64,000 nucleotides of DNA. Origin: Marchantia polymorpha subsp. ruderalis. Its lineage: Eukaryota; Streptophyta; Marchantiopsida; Marchantiales; Marchantiaceae. The notes beneath the pieces were generated by a model. The model was given only the letters and a program-made list of their open reading frames with translations, did not search any database and was not told the origin of the DNA. The translations under genes were made by a program, and so were the position numbers. Shown one piece after another: positions 30,323 to 43,270 of the stretch; positions within the stretch are counted from its first letter, which is position 1, and each line of letters begins with the position of its first letter. The DNA lies in assembly GCA_037833965.1 (NCBI GenBank), contig AP031354.1:10890001-10954000 (forward strand), in the 5' to 3' direction.

Positions 30323-33300
30323 TCAACGAAAAAAAACGACTGGATTACAGATCAGATAATGTCTAAACTTCTTGACAGAAAAAACCATGGCCAAGCACTC
30401 CCTCTCGGTCGTAGAATAGTTTCTCTCCGCTGAATTCAACTGCCTACTGGCATAAGCAATTGGCAAGTCCTTCCCCTTCTCTCCTGTAGACTGACACAAC
30501 GCACTACCCACTGCTACACTACTTGCATCACAGAAAACGTGAAAAGGCATGCTCCAGTCAGGAGGCCTCAACACCGGATAAGTACTCAACCTGGACTTCA
30601 ATTCTTCAAAAGCTTCTTGACAAGCATATGTCCACTCAAACCTGTTCTCCTTCCTCAACAATTGAGTAATAGGCACTACAATCTTGGCAAAGTCAGGAAT
30701 CAACTCTCTATACCACCCTACATGTCCCAATAATTTGGCTACACCCTTGGCATTCGTGGGAGTTGCCAATCCTTCAATGACTGCAATCTTATCAGGATCC
30801 GGTTCTCTTCCCTTCTCACTCACAACATAACCCAAAAGAACTCCTCTCTGAACACCTAGGAAGGTCTTCTCAGGATTCAGAGCTAGCTGCATTCTCCTAC
30901 ATCTAATGAGAGCTTCTCTAACACACTGCAGATGCTCACCAGCACTTGACTGAGTGCTAAAATCGTCCACAAAAACTGTCATAGACTTGTATAACAGATC
31001 CGTGAAAACATACATCACCAACCTTTGGAATGTGGCTGGTGCATTGCACAGTCCGAAAGGCATAACAACCCATACAAAAGTTCCCCACGGAGTTGTGAAG
31101 GCCGTCTTATGAACATCCTGTACAGCTATGGAAATTTGATTGTAGCCAGCATATCCATCCATGAACGTGTACCTCGCATGACCTCCAACTTCCTCCAAAA
31201 GCAGCGTGATAAAAGGTAAAGGAAAGTGATCCTTCTCAGTACAGGCATTCAGCTTCCTATAATCCACACACACTCTAAGTTTCCCATTCTTCTTCTTGAC
31301 CAAAACCATAGGAGAAACCCAATCCGTGATCTCTACAGGCTTAATGAATCCAGCTTTGAGTAATCTCTCCAATTCTGCTCGAACTAACAACTGTAACTGT
31401 GGGTTCATCCTTCTTTCCTTCTGTCTAATAGGCTTAGCTCCAGGGACCAGCGAAATCCGATGCTCCACCATTTCACGAGGTACTCCCTTCAACTCATTAT
31501 ACGACCAAGCAAAGGTATCACTGAATTCGTCCACCAACTCACCATACTTCTGTATCTCATCCTCTCCTAGCTTGGAACCCATCTTCATTTGCTTCAGCTC
31601 TCCTCCTCTGATGGACACCTCCACATATTTCCAGGCTTCTTCCGCCACATGAGTTTGTTCCTCCGAGCTTTGATACCAATCTGGAGGGACCTGAGGATAG
31701 TCCCTGACGTCTTGGCCTACCAGAATTCCGGTTGATGTAGTCTTGAAATGCAAGGGTTCCTCCAACTTCGCATTTTTCACAGTAGTCTCCTCCTCTTGAG
31801 TTCCATCAACATGCACCGAATCCACCTCAGTAATATCCAACTCGTCCAACCATGGAGTGAGACCTCCATGTATCCACTCTTCCTCCATAAGAACCTCACA
31901 TGGTTCTAGCAACAGATACTCTTCTCGCTGTGAATTGATCACCTCCTTCTCGAAAATTTTGTGATGAGAAATCATCATGGCGTCACAACCTGACTCAGGA
32001 TAATCTCTCAACCACTGAGCAAACTCTCCATCCTCGCTTTTGTTGTAAAAACTAGGACCCAAGCTACCTGATCCTACATCTAATCTATTTTTTCTATCAT
32101 TCAAATGAACCACTCCCACTAAAGTGTCATCACACTTGGCCTCGTTTTTCTCTTCTTCCTTCCCTGAGGATAACTCAGGATCCTGTCTCACCCTTCCACC
32201 TAATGACCCTATTGACACCTTGACTCTGTTATCCTGAGGACCATATGTGATTGATGGCTTCAGTCCTCCCCAATCCACAATTGCATTAGCCATTCTCAAC
32301 CAAGGTCTGCCCAATAGAATAGGGAAAGTGTCCCTGTTCGAATGCATCTTAATCACATGAAATGTGACAATGTACTCCTCACCACCAGTGAACAGCCGGC
32401 AATCTTTAATCATCCCCACTGGTACAGCTGAAGTCTGATTGGCCATATTGATAATGAAAGGTGAGGGGCCTGTCAGATTCAAACCTAACCTTCTCATGGT
32501 GTGTTCGGGTAGGATGTTCAAACCACTACCCCCATCAACTAATACATTGGGAATCACCTTGTCTACCACTATCACCTCTATCTCCACAGGTTTGACATCT
32601 TGACTTCCTTTTTGCAAATGAACTCTAGCAGCGACTCTAGTCTTCGTCTTTCTACTCCTTCTATGCACTGGAATGCCCTCCTTCAAGGTCTTACGAGCAA
32701 TGGGAGATATTTCCAGCAGCTGACCAAAAGTAATGTCCGCCTTCAGCGAACTCAGATCTGACCACAAATTGTACTTCTCCGACTCTCTCCTTCTCTGACA
32801 TCTCATGTCCTCCCACTCTTTCATGGGAATCCCCGGTCCTTCCCACTCTCTTGGTTCATTGCTTTCTGAATCTTGCGTGACAGGTGGCACTTCTGCATCA
32901 TGCAGAATCTCATTTCTTTTCTCCTCTGCCCTTGTAGTCCTCCTTGCTCTCCTCGCCACTCTCTCAAGATCAGAGAGATGAGGAGGCTCCTCAGATGAAG
33001 TCTCCCCTTGCTCATCTTCATTTTTCTCAGTTTGCATCTTGCGATGCACAGCTCTGGTGGTGACAGCAAGGGCCGGAGCTTCATGCATAATCACATCATC
33101 CGAATTTTTCAACTTATAAGTAATCAGGTTAGTATGTGGAGGCCACTGATTCTGCCCTTGTTCGACTATCCCCTTACCAAGATCAGAACTACTACGTTGG
33201 ACATCTCCATCATCGTTTGCAAACCTAGCATCTTGAGAGTTTGAAGAACATGGATCTGCAAAAGAAACCTGTTTTCTGTTGTCGTTACGAGGTTCATCTC

Positions 33301-34666
33301 GTGGTTCACTCTGGATAGGAATATATCTGTTCACTGTCTGCAGTCCAACAGGTGGATTGAATGTCTGTTTGCTGTTCTCATGATCATAATACAAGTTAGG
33401 AGGTCTAAGATTGTTAGAATGCTCATTCTGCGGTCTTGCACCCCTCATATTTTCTCTCGCCTGGTAAGGACTAACAGTAGGCTGAGGCATCCTAATAACT
33501 TTATCTGGCTGCCGACATTGGTCAGAGGGATGACTACCTCCACAATTACTACACCCATTAACCCCAACCTCAGACCAACACTGACCTGGATAGTGCCACC
33601 TACCACAAAATGCATGTAATTCTTTTCTCTCCATGTTCTGACCATCCTGACCCCTAGGAGGTCCTCTGTACCCGTTTTGACCTTGGTAATTTGGTCCTTG
33701 GCCCCTTTGGTGTTGCACAGGTGGGCCACCGCTCATTCTGTTGTCACGGTTTGGCACCACCCTACAAAATTGCCTGGTATGTCCAGATTGACCACACTGG
33801 ACACACCACATGCTTGATGAATGTCTACCTGACTCGACTGGAGGAGGAGGCCCTGGCTGTTGACTCCTGATCATCAAGGCCATCTGATCTGTAATATTTT
33901 GCATTTGCTTCATCATGGTCTCTTGAAAGCCCACTTGGCTAGCATTTAATCTTTTCTCTACATCTGCCAGGTTAGGATCTACAGTAGGGGCTGGCAATGC
34001 TAAAACAGGTGCTGGCTCTCTGGTCTGCGAAATTGACTCAATGAGAGAATAGGGAGCTTGACCCCTATGCCTACCTGAGTCTCCTTCCATTGCTCTTGGA
34101 CGAATTGGGATGAACTGAGGAATGGATTCATCCTCCTTCCTCCACAATCTATCATAGTCCTTGTCAATATTCTCTATCTCCCTGGCAGCCATCTTGGCCT
34201 CAGCAAGAGTTTGAGGGCTTCTCTCCAGCACCCCTCGGATGGTCCCAGATTTGAAAAAGCCTTGGATAAAAAATTGTATCAGCGTATCGTCATTGAGCAT
34301 TGTACCCACAAAACGCGCACAAACCAGATCAAATCTTCTAATGTAAGCTGAGATTTCCTCTTCCCTTCCCTGTTTTAACGATGCCAAAGCTCTCAATGCA
34401 GAACCTTGCCCCACCTCAGGCCTAAACTCATTCAAGAACTCCCTTTGCATCTGATCCCATCCCCCAAAATGACCTTCAGAATGATCCCTATACCACTCAT
34501 ACGCCTCACCTTCCAGAGTAGTAGGAAACCAGACCAAAAAATACCCTGGATCTGTAATCAGAGAGCTGGCTAGCCTCTCAACATATCTTTCCATGTGCCT
34601 TGAAGGATCCTCATCCTTCGTCCCATAGAACTTAGGCAGATTGGGTGGTATGACCAAAGCTGCCAA
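30323..34666 (-). pseudogene. Element B gag-pol polyprotein (gag, protease, RT, RNase H)
   Basis: An open frame of 1,447 codons whose first start-like codon is a TTG. The true reading begins at the ATG at 34972 and is separated from this part by one stop codon. Order: gag capsid region (FYGTKDEDPSRHMERYVE, EGEAYEWYRDH, about 1-140); CCHC knuckle CVQCGQSGHTRQFC near residue 287 and CSNCGGSHPSDQC near 373; protease with VDGGSGLNILP near 710 and ILLGRPWL; reverse transcriptase with FGLCNAPATFQR and the FVDDF active site near 1232; RNase H beginning FHVFCDASS near 1377. The frame ends in NPVVFFR at the T-run where RNase H shifts frame. The T-run break could be a real mutation or an assembly error. 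Confidence 0.93.
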
Positions 34667-34678
34667 GTTCTGTGGAAC

Positions 34679-34972
34679 CTAAATAGGCAGGCCCCTTGGC
34701 CTCACGAGTGGGTCGATGGGGGAACTAGGAGGAGGTCCTGCTCTCCCTCCATCGTCAGCCATGCTGGCAGATTCCTCAACCGACTTCTCACTATCAGGTT
34801 CTACAATCTCTAAACCTTCTAACAAAGACTCACCAACAGGGTCTACGTTCAGAAATATCTCAAGTTTAATTTCTTCCTCGATTTCCTTATTCTCAGTTTT
34901 CTTCCTACTTCGAACAGGTTTCTCCAGTCCTGGCTCTAGGTTTGGTTTGTGCGATCTAGTCCTATTCTGCAT
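34679..34972 (-). pseudogene. N-terminal part of the element B gag, ending in an amber stop
   Basis: 97 codons from the ATG at 34972 (MQNRTRSHKPNLEPG), starting 12 bases downstream of the primer-binding site. The frame is the same as the long gag-pol ORF and is separated from it by one TAG (34679-34681). It therefore looks like the real gag start with a nonsense mutation, or a readthrough stop. Confidence 0.7.
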
Positions 34973-34984
34973 TTACAAGATCAA

Positions 34985-35003
34985 GCTCCCGGCAGACGCA
35001 CCA
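34985..35003 (-). other. Primer-binding site of element B
   Basis: The minus strand reads TGGTGCGTCTGCCGGGAGC, five bases after the 5' LTR end (GGCTCACA, then TAAAA). TGG matches a tRNA CCA end. I cannot name the tRNA with certainty. Confidence 0.75.
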
Positions 35004-35008
35004 TTTTA

Positions 35009-36892
35009 TGTGAGCCGAACCTTCCCACCCTTCAGCGTTTGTAGTCCAGGTGGGGGTTCGAACTCTCATAATCTAACTTCTCTGATCACAAGCCATGTAC
35101 TCACAGTGTATTCAAGACAATGAGATGATAAACACTTGCTCTTCCACAGACAAATGATCCAAAACTGAAACTAACACCTGCTGCGTACTATTTTCACAAG
35201 AGCATCAGACAAGCTCTTTGTTACATAAAGATCTAACCCAACTCTGGGTGACTTCCTCAATACTACAGCCGCAGTGGGCTTTCCTAGATCCCAATCCCAC
35301 TCCCAATTTCTACTCAGATTTCAGCATCGATTTCTCAGCTTCCACCTTCAGACCCCACCAGATTCCTCTCTCAGATTCAACTCTCCCTTTCCAGTTTCAA
35401 ATTCAGATTCCGACTGTCAGATTTCAGTCTCAGATTTCACTTCACTCTCAGCTCCCATTCTCAGATCTTCCACTCTGATCTCAGCTCCCACTCACAGATT
35501 TTACACTTCAATCTCAGATTCCACTTCAACTTCACTCTCAGATACGACTCTCCACCCACGAGAGTCTGCTTTCTCCTACTTCGAACTCTCCACACTCCCC
35601 TCCTAATTCTCACCACTTCCCTGCGAAAAATCACTCACACCACACTCTATCCTACGACCGATACCACTTCCGTCTCCACACCCTGGTACACCACAAGCTC
35701 TCAGTTACCAGGCCGAACTCCCCACTTCGAAGTCCAAGGCCGAGACACCCACAGCCCGCCTGAAATGCAACACTCGCAATGATGGGTAGCAGCCTCCTCC
35801 CCTTGCGCGACTACATGCACCGTCGTCTTGCCTCCTCCACTTGACTTCACGCCGCCGCCGCTGCCACACCTGCACATTCTACATTCGTGACCACCCGATC
35901 TCCGCCGGAGGGAATCCTCTTCCGCGCACCGCCGAAGGCATCCACCCGCCGAAGACGCACGACCACACCTTTGCTTATCCATAACAGTCACTCCCGACAC
36001 CCATAACTCACAGATCCTAGCTCCGTTTCACAAGTTCGTGGGCTTGTTGGAACGACCAGGTCGAGTTCTTTCCAACGAGACCCTAACTGGGTCAAACCGT
36101 TATGAATTGAGAAAGTTATGCCTGTTTTACCCTTCGCCGAAGGTCTGTTACGTGTTATCGCCGAAGGCGCCGGCACGATGTTCGCCGGTTCGATGTCTTC
36201 CGGTTCGATGTTGTCATACCCTATCCGCCGCTTTCGACGATCATAACTCAGTGACGCCTTATCCGTTTTAAGAGTTCTTGGTCTCGTTGGAACGAGCGTC
36301 GCGAGCTCTTTCCAACAGGACCCTAATCAAATCAAACCGTTAACAAATGAAAAAGATATGCCGAGTTTACTGTTTCGCCGATGGCCCTTGCACGATGTTC
36401 ACCGGCTCGGAGTTCGCCGACCCCGAGTTCGCCGAAGGCCTGCTCGCAGTTGTCGCGAAGTCGTCCGAAGCCGGAGATGTTCGCAGCCGGAGACGTCCGG
36501 AGCCGAAGACGTCCGGAGCCGAAGACGTTCGCAGCTGGAGACGTCCGGAGCCGAAGACGTTCGCAGCCGGACTTGCCTCAACCCTTCTCATCAGTAACTT
36601 CCGACACTCACAACTCAGTGATTCCTCATCCGTTTGAAGAGTTCTTGGTCTCGTTGGAACGAGCGTTGCGAGCTCTTTCCAAGGAGACACTAACTGAGTC
36701 AAGGCGTCACACATTGAAAACGTTATGAGGGTTTCACTGTTTCGCCGAAGGCCTTTCCCCGAAGGAACTTCACCGAAGGCTCTTCGCCGGAGACCCTGCC
36801 CTGAAAGCGAGCATAATTTTGCAAGAGCTTAAATCTAAAACTTTAACTCTCACAAGGTTAAAAAGACATGTGAGCATAGTTTTGTGCTCACA
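35009..36892 (-). repeat. Complete 5' LTR of element B (1,884 bp)
   Basis: Termini on the minus strand are TGTGAGCACAAAACTATG at 36892 and TTCGGCTCACA at 35009. It holds three stem-loop modules (about 36600-36710, 36235-36345 and 35995-36105) and a minisatellite of CCGGAGCCGAAGACGT-like units (about 36465-36570). It is followed by the target duplication AGCTC at 36893-36897. Confidence 0.93.
35995..36710 (-). other. Three conserved stem-loop modules in the element B 5' LTR
   Basis: Minus-strand copies with GTCTCGTTGGAAAGA(G/A)CTCG, spacer, CGTTCCAACGAG, CCAAGAACT, AACGGAT and GAGTTATG. They correspond to the three modules of the solo LTR at 18530-19235. Confidence 0.6.
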
Positions 36893-36897
36893 AGCTC

Positions 36898-37868
36898 AAT
36901 ACAATTTAATCTCAAAACATGTCTTGTTGTTACATCAAAACATTGACTTTCCATACAAAACTAAACACCCACCACAAATGACACGAATAGAGAACCTCTT
37001 TTTATTAATAAACTGTCTAAATTAATACAAAATTGCCAGTCCCAATAGTATTAACTTAAACAAGTTCTACTTTAATGTATATCTAAAGGTTATAGAATTG
37101 CTAGTAAGAATTTACATTTGCTTTTCATGCAAAACTTGCAAAGTAGCAAAATAAAACTAAAAATTTTCCAAAACTAAATAATGATCTTCATGAATATGAT
37201 TATCAACATGAGGATCAAGATTCATATATTAATACACAGACATATACTTTCAATATCCTTGATCATCAAGTTAATTATGATGATTGAGCATCCTCATAAT
37301 TAATCCCATTCTCATGTTGATTTCTCTATCATTGAGATAATGACCTCATTTGGTCAACATAGCATTTATATTGAGTTTAGTTGCAATTTAACTTGCTTAA
37401 TTGTTTTTTTTATCAAAATTTGTATTTTAGATTAAATGAGACCCGATGGTGTATTTTACTGATGTTGTCCATCACTTAATTTGCAGCAAGTTGTAACACA
37501 ATCTAACTATCGTAATAAAGTTTGACAATCTTTTGATTTAATCTCATGTAAGTTATAAATTGATTCAACTAAATATTTCTTTTCCATTTTTCTTGCTATC
37601 ACATATTTAACTTCCATTTTAAGCTGAAATATACATTTTTGTTTAATAAATTTGCAATAAATTCATCCATCATCAAGTGTAAATATATATTCAATAAAAT
37701 TTTTGTAAGAAATTTTTTAAAATCCACAAATATGACATTACACTTAAAAAAAAACATTACACAGATGACATCATGCCAACATATATGTCATTTGTAATTG
37801 TCGAATCACATCCATGGAAGGAAGAATATTATACTGAAACATACAAATTATCAAATGCTAGGTATGAT
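36898..37868. other. AT-rich stretch without recognisable genes
   Basis: Base composition changes sharply at the end of element B. I see only short frames full of stops, poly-A/T runs and no conserved motif. Confidence 0.6.
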
Positions 37869-38116
37869 TGTACACGGTAAAATTGAGAATCATCCGTCAC
37901 TCAAGCCGACCAACACCAAACACACGAGAGATACAAATATATAACGTGGTTCATACTCAAAGGCTACGTCCAAGGGAAAAGAGCATCGTGAGATCAAATT
38001 GAACATTTTGTCTGGTATTACAAAGATATTGGATATATATACCTAACATTGGCTATCAACATGGCTATAGATAGCTAGAACCTGAGTTTACTCCTTAACC
38101 AAAGTTAACCTCAACA
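37869..38116 (-). repeat. Probable Ty1/copia 3' LTR relic
   Basis: On the minus strand a purine run like a polypurine tract (GTTAAGGTGAAGAT) is followed by TGTTGAGGTTAAC. A GTTCTAGCTA/CTATAGCCATG stretch, TATATATA, a possible polyadenylation region and an end near CGTGTACA come after it (about 248 bp). This arrangement (purine tract, TGTTG start, ACA end, short length) is typical of copia LTRs. A second LTR was not found. Confidence 0.5.
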
Positions 38117-38166
38117 ATCTTCACCTTAACTTGTGGAAAGTAATCATTAACCTCTATATCCATATC

Positions 38167-38470
38167 ATTACTCCGCGGAAAATTCTAGACATATATCTAA
38201 CACAAGGCTCCTCATTAAGTGATAGTTAATTAGAACTAAGTCGTAGCCATAACATGATAGAGTAATAACATAAAAAGTTAATTAAATATCATGATAGCGT
38301 AGAGGAAACATAAACCTCGTAAACTATATATTTATTCCGCGAGAAGTTCTAGAAAGATATCTAATACAAGGCCCCTCTTTAAACGAGAGTTAACTAGAAC
38401 TAAATCGTAATCATCACAGGATAGAGTAATTATATAAAAAGATAATTGAATATACTATGCTAGCAATCTC
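38167..38470. repeat. Two tandem, diverged units of about 163 bp
   Basis: The unit starting ATTACTCCGCGG (38167) repeats at 38330 as TTTATTCCGCGAG. Shared blocks are TCTAGA, ATATCTAA, ACAAGGC, TTAACTAGAACTAA and GATAGAGTAAT. Both contain a CCGCG word that stands out in AT-rich DNA. No coding signal. Confidence 0.65.
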
Positions 38471-38583
38471 TACTTGTGCTCCCCATGCAAAACTTGCATA
38501 GTAATACAATGTCGTTTGAAACTTTCCAAAACATTAACTTTGATCATGGCGTTAGTTAGATTAAATTTATCGTCAATCTTGAG

Positions 38584-38745
38584 TAGCTCAATCACGAGAG
38601 TTTATCGTCAAGATTGACTAGCTCAAACACTAAAGTAAATCATCAGTTTTCACTAGCTCAATCATCAGATTTTACCATCAAGATTGACTAGCTCGATCAT
38701 CAGAGTCTAACATATATTTTAACTAGCTCAATCATTTGCTCAAGA
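38584..38745. repeat. 35-bp minisatellite, about 4.5 units
   Basis: TAGCTC begins units at 38584, 38619, 38654, 38689 and 38724, exactly 35 bases apart, with the consensus TAGCTCAATCATCAGA followed by a TTACCATCAAGATTGAC-like end. No coding signal. Confidence 0.8.
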
Positions 38746-38879
38746 TTCCACTAGTGCTAATATTACTTCTTGATTATTAAACACATAATGATCAAACTCC
38801 CCCATGAACATATATGTGATTTGATATTTCTGCCTTGTCAGTACTTACAGTTTTATAACTCTTCCCGTCTTTCAATGAT

Positions 38880-38960
38880 CTAGGCTTCATTGAAAGACAC
38901 ATCTTTACTAACAAGAACATACAAGTTACCAAATTTCATAGCTTGTAATCCTATCGTGGC
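38880..38960 (-). pseudogene. Possible copia pol scrap
   Basis: The minus strand reads GNLYVLVSKDVSFNE, which resembles the 'SRDV.F.E' block at the end of the copia integrase region. It is on the same strand as the LTR relic at 37869-38116. Very short, so weak. Confidence 0.3.
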
Positions 38961-41900
38961 CAAAGCACATAATTTTGTACTCTTAAATTTAGATTTTTCC
39001 GACTTGTCCCGTGACTATCTCCACTCGGCAAAAAAAAGAGATAACAGCAGATTCCGCATCAATTTTTCCCTTTATAATCATCTGCAAGCTCCTCAAAATG
39101 GTCTCGACGGTTCAATTGCATCAAGAGTTTTTAAACGATATTCAATTTGATTATATCCTAAAATAGATTGTTGCAAACGGAATTTGTACAAACAGATTAT
39201 TTCCTTGGACCGAATCTCCTCGACGAACAAAACAAATCTTCCATTGTCGCCTGTGACAAACCATCCATCACTTGTGACTACACTTGCCTTTGATCATTGT
39301 CGTTCAAGACTATGTCGGCCTGTTTGAACTCTCCCATTGTTCGGGCACGTAGCGCCTCTCCCAAGAGTCTCGTGGCCTTAGGGCCGTTGGTCGAGAGCTT
39401 CGCACCTTCGGCCCAAAATATTATTTTTTTTTTTATCATAGTAATTACTTTTCTTTTATTCACTCGGACATTTTATGTATGAAATAGAACTAGAAGTAGT
39501 CAAGAGTTTAATCATGATTAGCTTAGTTATGACTAAGTCTAGCTAGTTATAACTAAATTTCTCAAGTTGTAACTATTTTTAGTTATAATGTCTATACTTG
39601 ACCGAATAATTAAAAAAGTTATGGAAGATTTGAATGAACATTTTTATTTTGTCTTGTACAAAAGTCTAGATTCTAAAAGAAAAATACTTTTGATTTCATA
39701 TTTTGACTAAATAATGGAAACTTCATTGATTAGATTAAGTCTAATATTGACTTAATGACTAGTGGATATTCTAAAAATTGAAAAAACACAAATGACATAT
39801 CGTCACCTCAATTTAGGGATTAATAAACATCTAGAAAATTTAGGAATTCAATGACATGTTGCCAAGTATTGGTAACTAGTCAAACTTATTACGGTTTATA
39901 TTTGTAAAAATATGTTATATAAAAATAATCATTTTTTACTATGGTAATTTTTCAAGTAATATATATAGTGAGATAAGAAAGAATCTCTGAAACAAGTTTG
40001 GTAAATATAGGTGTAGATACTTGTTCCATATATAAAAAAATGACATTTTTCAACTTCTTGGTAGCATGTGAGTGTGAATTTGAATGATTGTGTGATAGAG
40101 TGTTTGGTTATGAGTATAAAGAAGAATCCTAGCATTCTAGAACCATGATGAACTACCACATAAGTTAAACTTGAGTGAGATTCAACCCGAAATTTGCAGA
40201 TTAACATCATACAAAACATGTAGTTGATACTCACCGTTAATCCATTAGCATTGGGTTTATAAGATGATTGTCACTTGAAACTTGATTGAAAAATGATCTA
40301 ACATGGCTTGAATAATAATTCCCACAATTTTTGCTCTTTAATCTGATATTAACTCCAAAGTACAATCAAATCTAGTTATGATCATTTCATACAAAAAATC
40401 TATCCAATTTCTTTTCAATGAGAATGAGGAACAGATTTGTAGATCCTTTGAATTTTATAACTGACGGAAATAGATTCATTGTGATATCATAAATATATTC
40501 AAAAATCTTGCTTTCATCAAACTCATTTATACAAACTTAAATATGTTGTTGAATTTTGATTGCCTTGATAGATCTAAATTCTTGTGAGATGAAATTTTTA
40601 GTTGCAAAAGAGAAAAATATAACATAAATAGCTCACCTCTAGAACTTACATACCTCAATTTAAGCATTTATATCTTAGGTTTGATAACTACAAAAATTTT
40701 TAAATCTTTTTAGGAGTTTTGATGCAAAAAATGAGATATATTTTTACAATTCAATTCACATGATTGCTTAGTTGGGCTGAACAACACATAAAAAATGTAG
40801 ATCATATGATATCACTTGTATTGAAAATTTCCATGTATGCTTAGTTGAAATATAATTCATAGATTATCACATACAATTCAAACGTGATTAATTATCAAAA
40901 AATTTCAAATTATTTGTATATGCTAGTAATTGTAATTAATAAGTTACAAACATTGATCAACAATCTAAATGGAAATGATTTAGAGAATTCATTTGTACTT
41001 TAAAATAGAAGACTATGCACAATGAGATAAATTTGAATCCATGACAAAAATATTTGTTGAAGGAGAAGAGATTCAAGAAACAAAAACAAAAAACAATGTG
41101 ATTATAGAGCTCCAAAATAATACTTTAGTATTGCAAGACGAGAACAAGTTTTAATCTTAGATTTTTGCACATAAGAAGCATAGCTTGATACACATTTTTT
41201 AATAACTTCATCATGAAATTGAATTGATTATTCTTCATATTATATAAAATTAAGATTTTTGAGATTTATGAGTTTACATTGAACTTTTATCATTTTTGTT
41301 GCCAATTCATGTCAATTTAGACTTGTTTTTGAGAGATAAAGATGAAATTATTTCTCAATCAATATTTTTTAAATAAAGATGTTTTGATTATTTGATTGTA
41401 TAATGCAATAACACTAGAACCAAATGGTTAATAAGATTGCATGAACTTATGAAATGCTTGGATCAACAAATAATGGTAACCCACAAGTTCTATATTTTGC
41501 ACCTACATGAAGTTTATTGATTTCATGCAACATTTGAGATGATAGTTATTTGATGGATCGATCTAAGCATGTTTAATTAATTATTAATATAATAATCAAG
41601 ATAAAAATAGAGTTATTTATAATAGTTCATCTACTGCCATGTTAACAATAAGTGTGTTTGGTAAGTAAAAAATAAATATGTTAGATGACAACAATATGTT
41701 AGCAATTCATGTATTTGTTAAATAATGATTAAGTATGTTAGTTTGTTAGTGTGTTAGTTTAGAATGGCACATCAACAATCTATATGTTTGTTATATTTAT
41801 CCATTATTTTATCAATTCATTAGGTGTGGAATATAATTTTGAATGAAAATATTAAATTACGTCTTTGTTAGATTGATGATGACTTGCAAGAGAAATTGGA

Positions 41901-42180
41901 ATTATTGAATACAAAAATTAATGATAATATTTGATAAGAAGTTGAAAGGATGTAGAGGAAGAGAGAAAAGATTGTAATGATGGTATTTCTTCATATTGCT
42001 ATATTGTAAGATATCTCTTTGTATGAGTGTATTATTTGAACTATAAATCACATAGTTACATACTACTTACTGACTGCATATTGATTACTAGACTTCATAT
42101 ATAAAGATGATCATTAATACAAAGTGTGCACAAACCTTTGTAAGTTTATTAATTGTTCTCTCTCTATGTTGTTAAACATA
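38961..42180. other. AT-rich stretch, nothing recognisable
   Basis: About 3.2 kb of AT-rich sequence with only short frames. A single GC-richer island at about 39290-39415 has a 61-codon minus-strand frame (AEGAKLSTNGPKATRLLGEA) that I cannot assign. Confidence 0.55.
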
Positions 42181-42189
42181 ACAAATTGT

Positions 42190-43095
42190 TCATTAAAGCA
42201 TATTTGGATTAGACATGTCAAGTGATGAGTTTGTTCAATATCAACATCTTGCAAGCGGATGTGCACAAACATGAATTGCAATGCAAATGATGTATCTTTG
42301 ATGTTAATGCTTATTCTTGGCTAGCTTATTGACAAAAAGAATATATTTTTAGTTAAAAAACTTGCAAATGGCAAATAATGATCCAACAGTAACAATATGA
42401 TATTGCAAATCATTCGTATTCTTGCTAGATAGATTGCAAGTTGGACACTCAGTTTCACGGTGCATATGCACATCTAAAGGAGGATACGCAACATATTTAT
42501 AATTCTATCTAAACCTTTTTAGATGCTCAATTCTTGATAAACACAAACATCAATGTATTGCATGATGCTAAGTCCATAAATAAGATTTACTAAAAGGTGT
42601 AAAATCAAAACCTTGAGAGTAGCAACCATAAATGCAACTACCAAAAAATTGGCAAATTTAGCACTTGAAAATAATAAATTTACGGAAATGAATTTTAATA
42701 AAACTTTTTATGATAACATAAGTGGCAAATTTAAATTTTGAAAAAAATAATAATTTGACGAATTAAATGCCATAAGATACACTAAAAGTAAAATTTAAAC
42801 TATGAAATTGCGTCATGAATTAGTCAATGTTGTTATATTAAATGATTAGTTTCTATGTCGTTGTGTAGCAAGCAGTTAATAAAAGCATCTTTGGATCAAA
42901 AATCAACTGATGAAATTGTTCCACCCCAATCTTTACGAGCCGGATTTGAACAAATATGAACTTGCAATGCAATTGATTTCTCTTTGATGCTAGTACTTGT
43001 TGTACTATGAAGTCTTGATTGGAAAAAAAGTAATAATTTAGCTCAAGAATTTGTAAGTGAAATCTCAACAGCAACAATATGATTTTGCAGATCTA
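42190..43095. repeat. Diverged direct repeat (about 230 bp, two copies)
   Basis: About 42190-42440 and 42870-43095 share blocks such as AAAGCAT.TTTGGAT, ACAAA.ATGAA.TTGCAATGCAA, TCTTTGATG and CAACAATATGAT.TTGCA in the same order. The sequence between them is AT-rich with no gene. The repeats may be internal parts of an old retroelement. Confidence 0.5.
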
Positions 43096-43270
43096 TAATC
43101 TTATTGCTAATTCACCTTATGCATGATCTTTACATTGTCTTCTTGCAATTATTCTCATCCTTGCATATACACATAAGCTAATTTTCTTGTATCTTAAATA
43201 ACAATAAATAAAGTGAGGTGAATCTGTTGATAAATTTTCTTGAAGATGGATATTAAACTTTATCCTTATG

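Larger units (their letters stand above)
28411..36892 (-). mobile_element. Element B: Ty3-type LTR retrotransposon with internal deletion
   Basis: Order on the minus strand: complete 5' LTR (36892-35009), primer-binding site (35003-34985), gag-pol (34972-30323), shifted RNase H/integrase piece (to about 29721), truncated 3' LTR (29720-28411). AGCTC flanks both ends (28406-28410 and 36893-36897), a 5-bp target duplication, so the outer ends are original. Missing are the integrase catalytic core, everything after it, the polypurine tract and the first 574 bp of the 3' LTR. Confidence 0.93.

Noticed and set aside
39278-39463. A 61-codon minus-strand frame in a GC-richer island
   Set aside because: A gag-like resemblance was considered, but there is no motif strong enough to call it.
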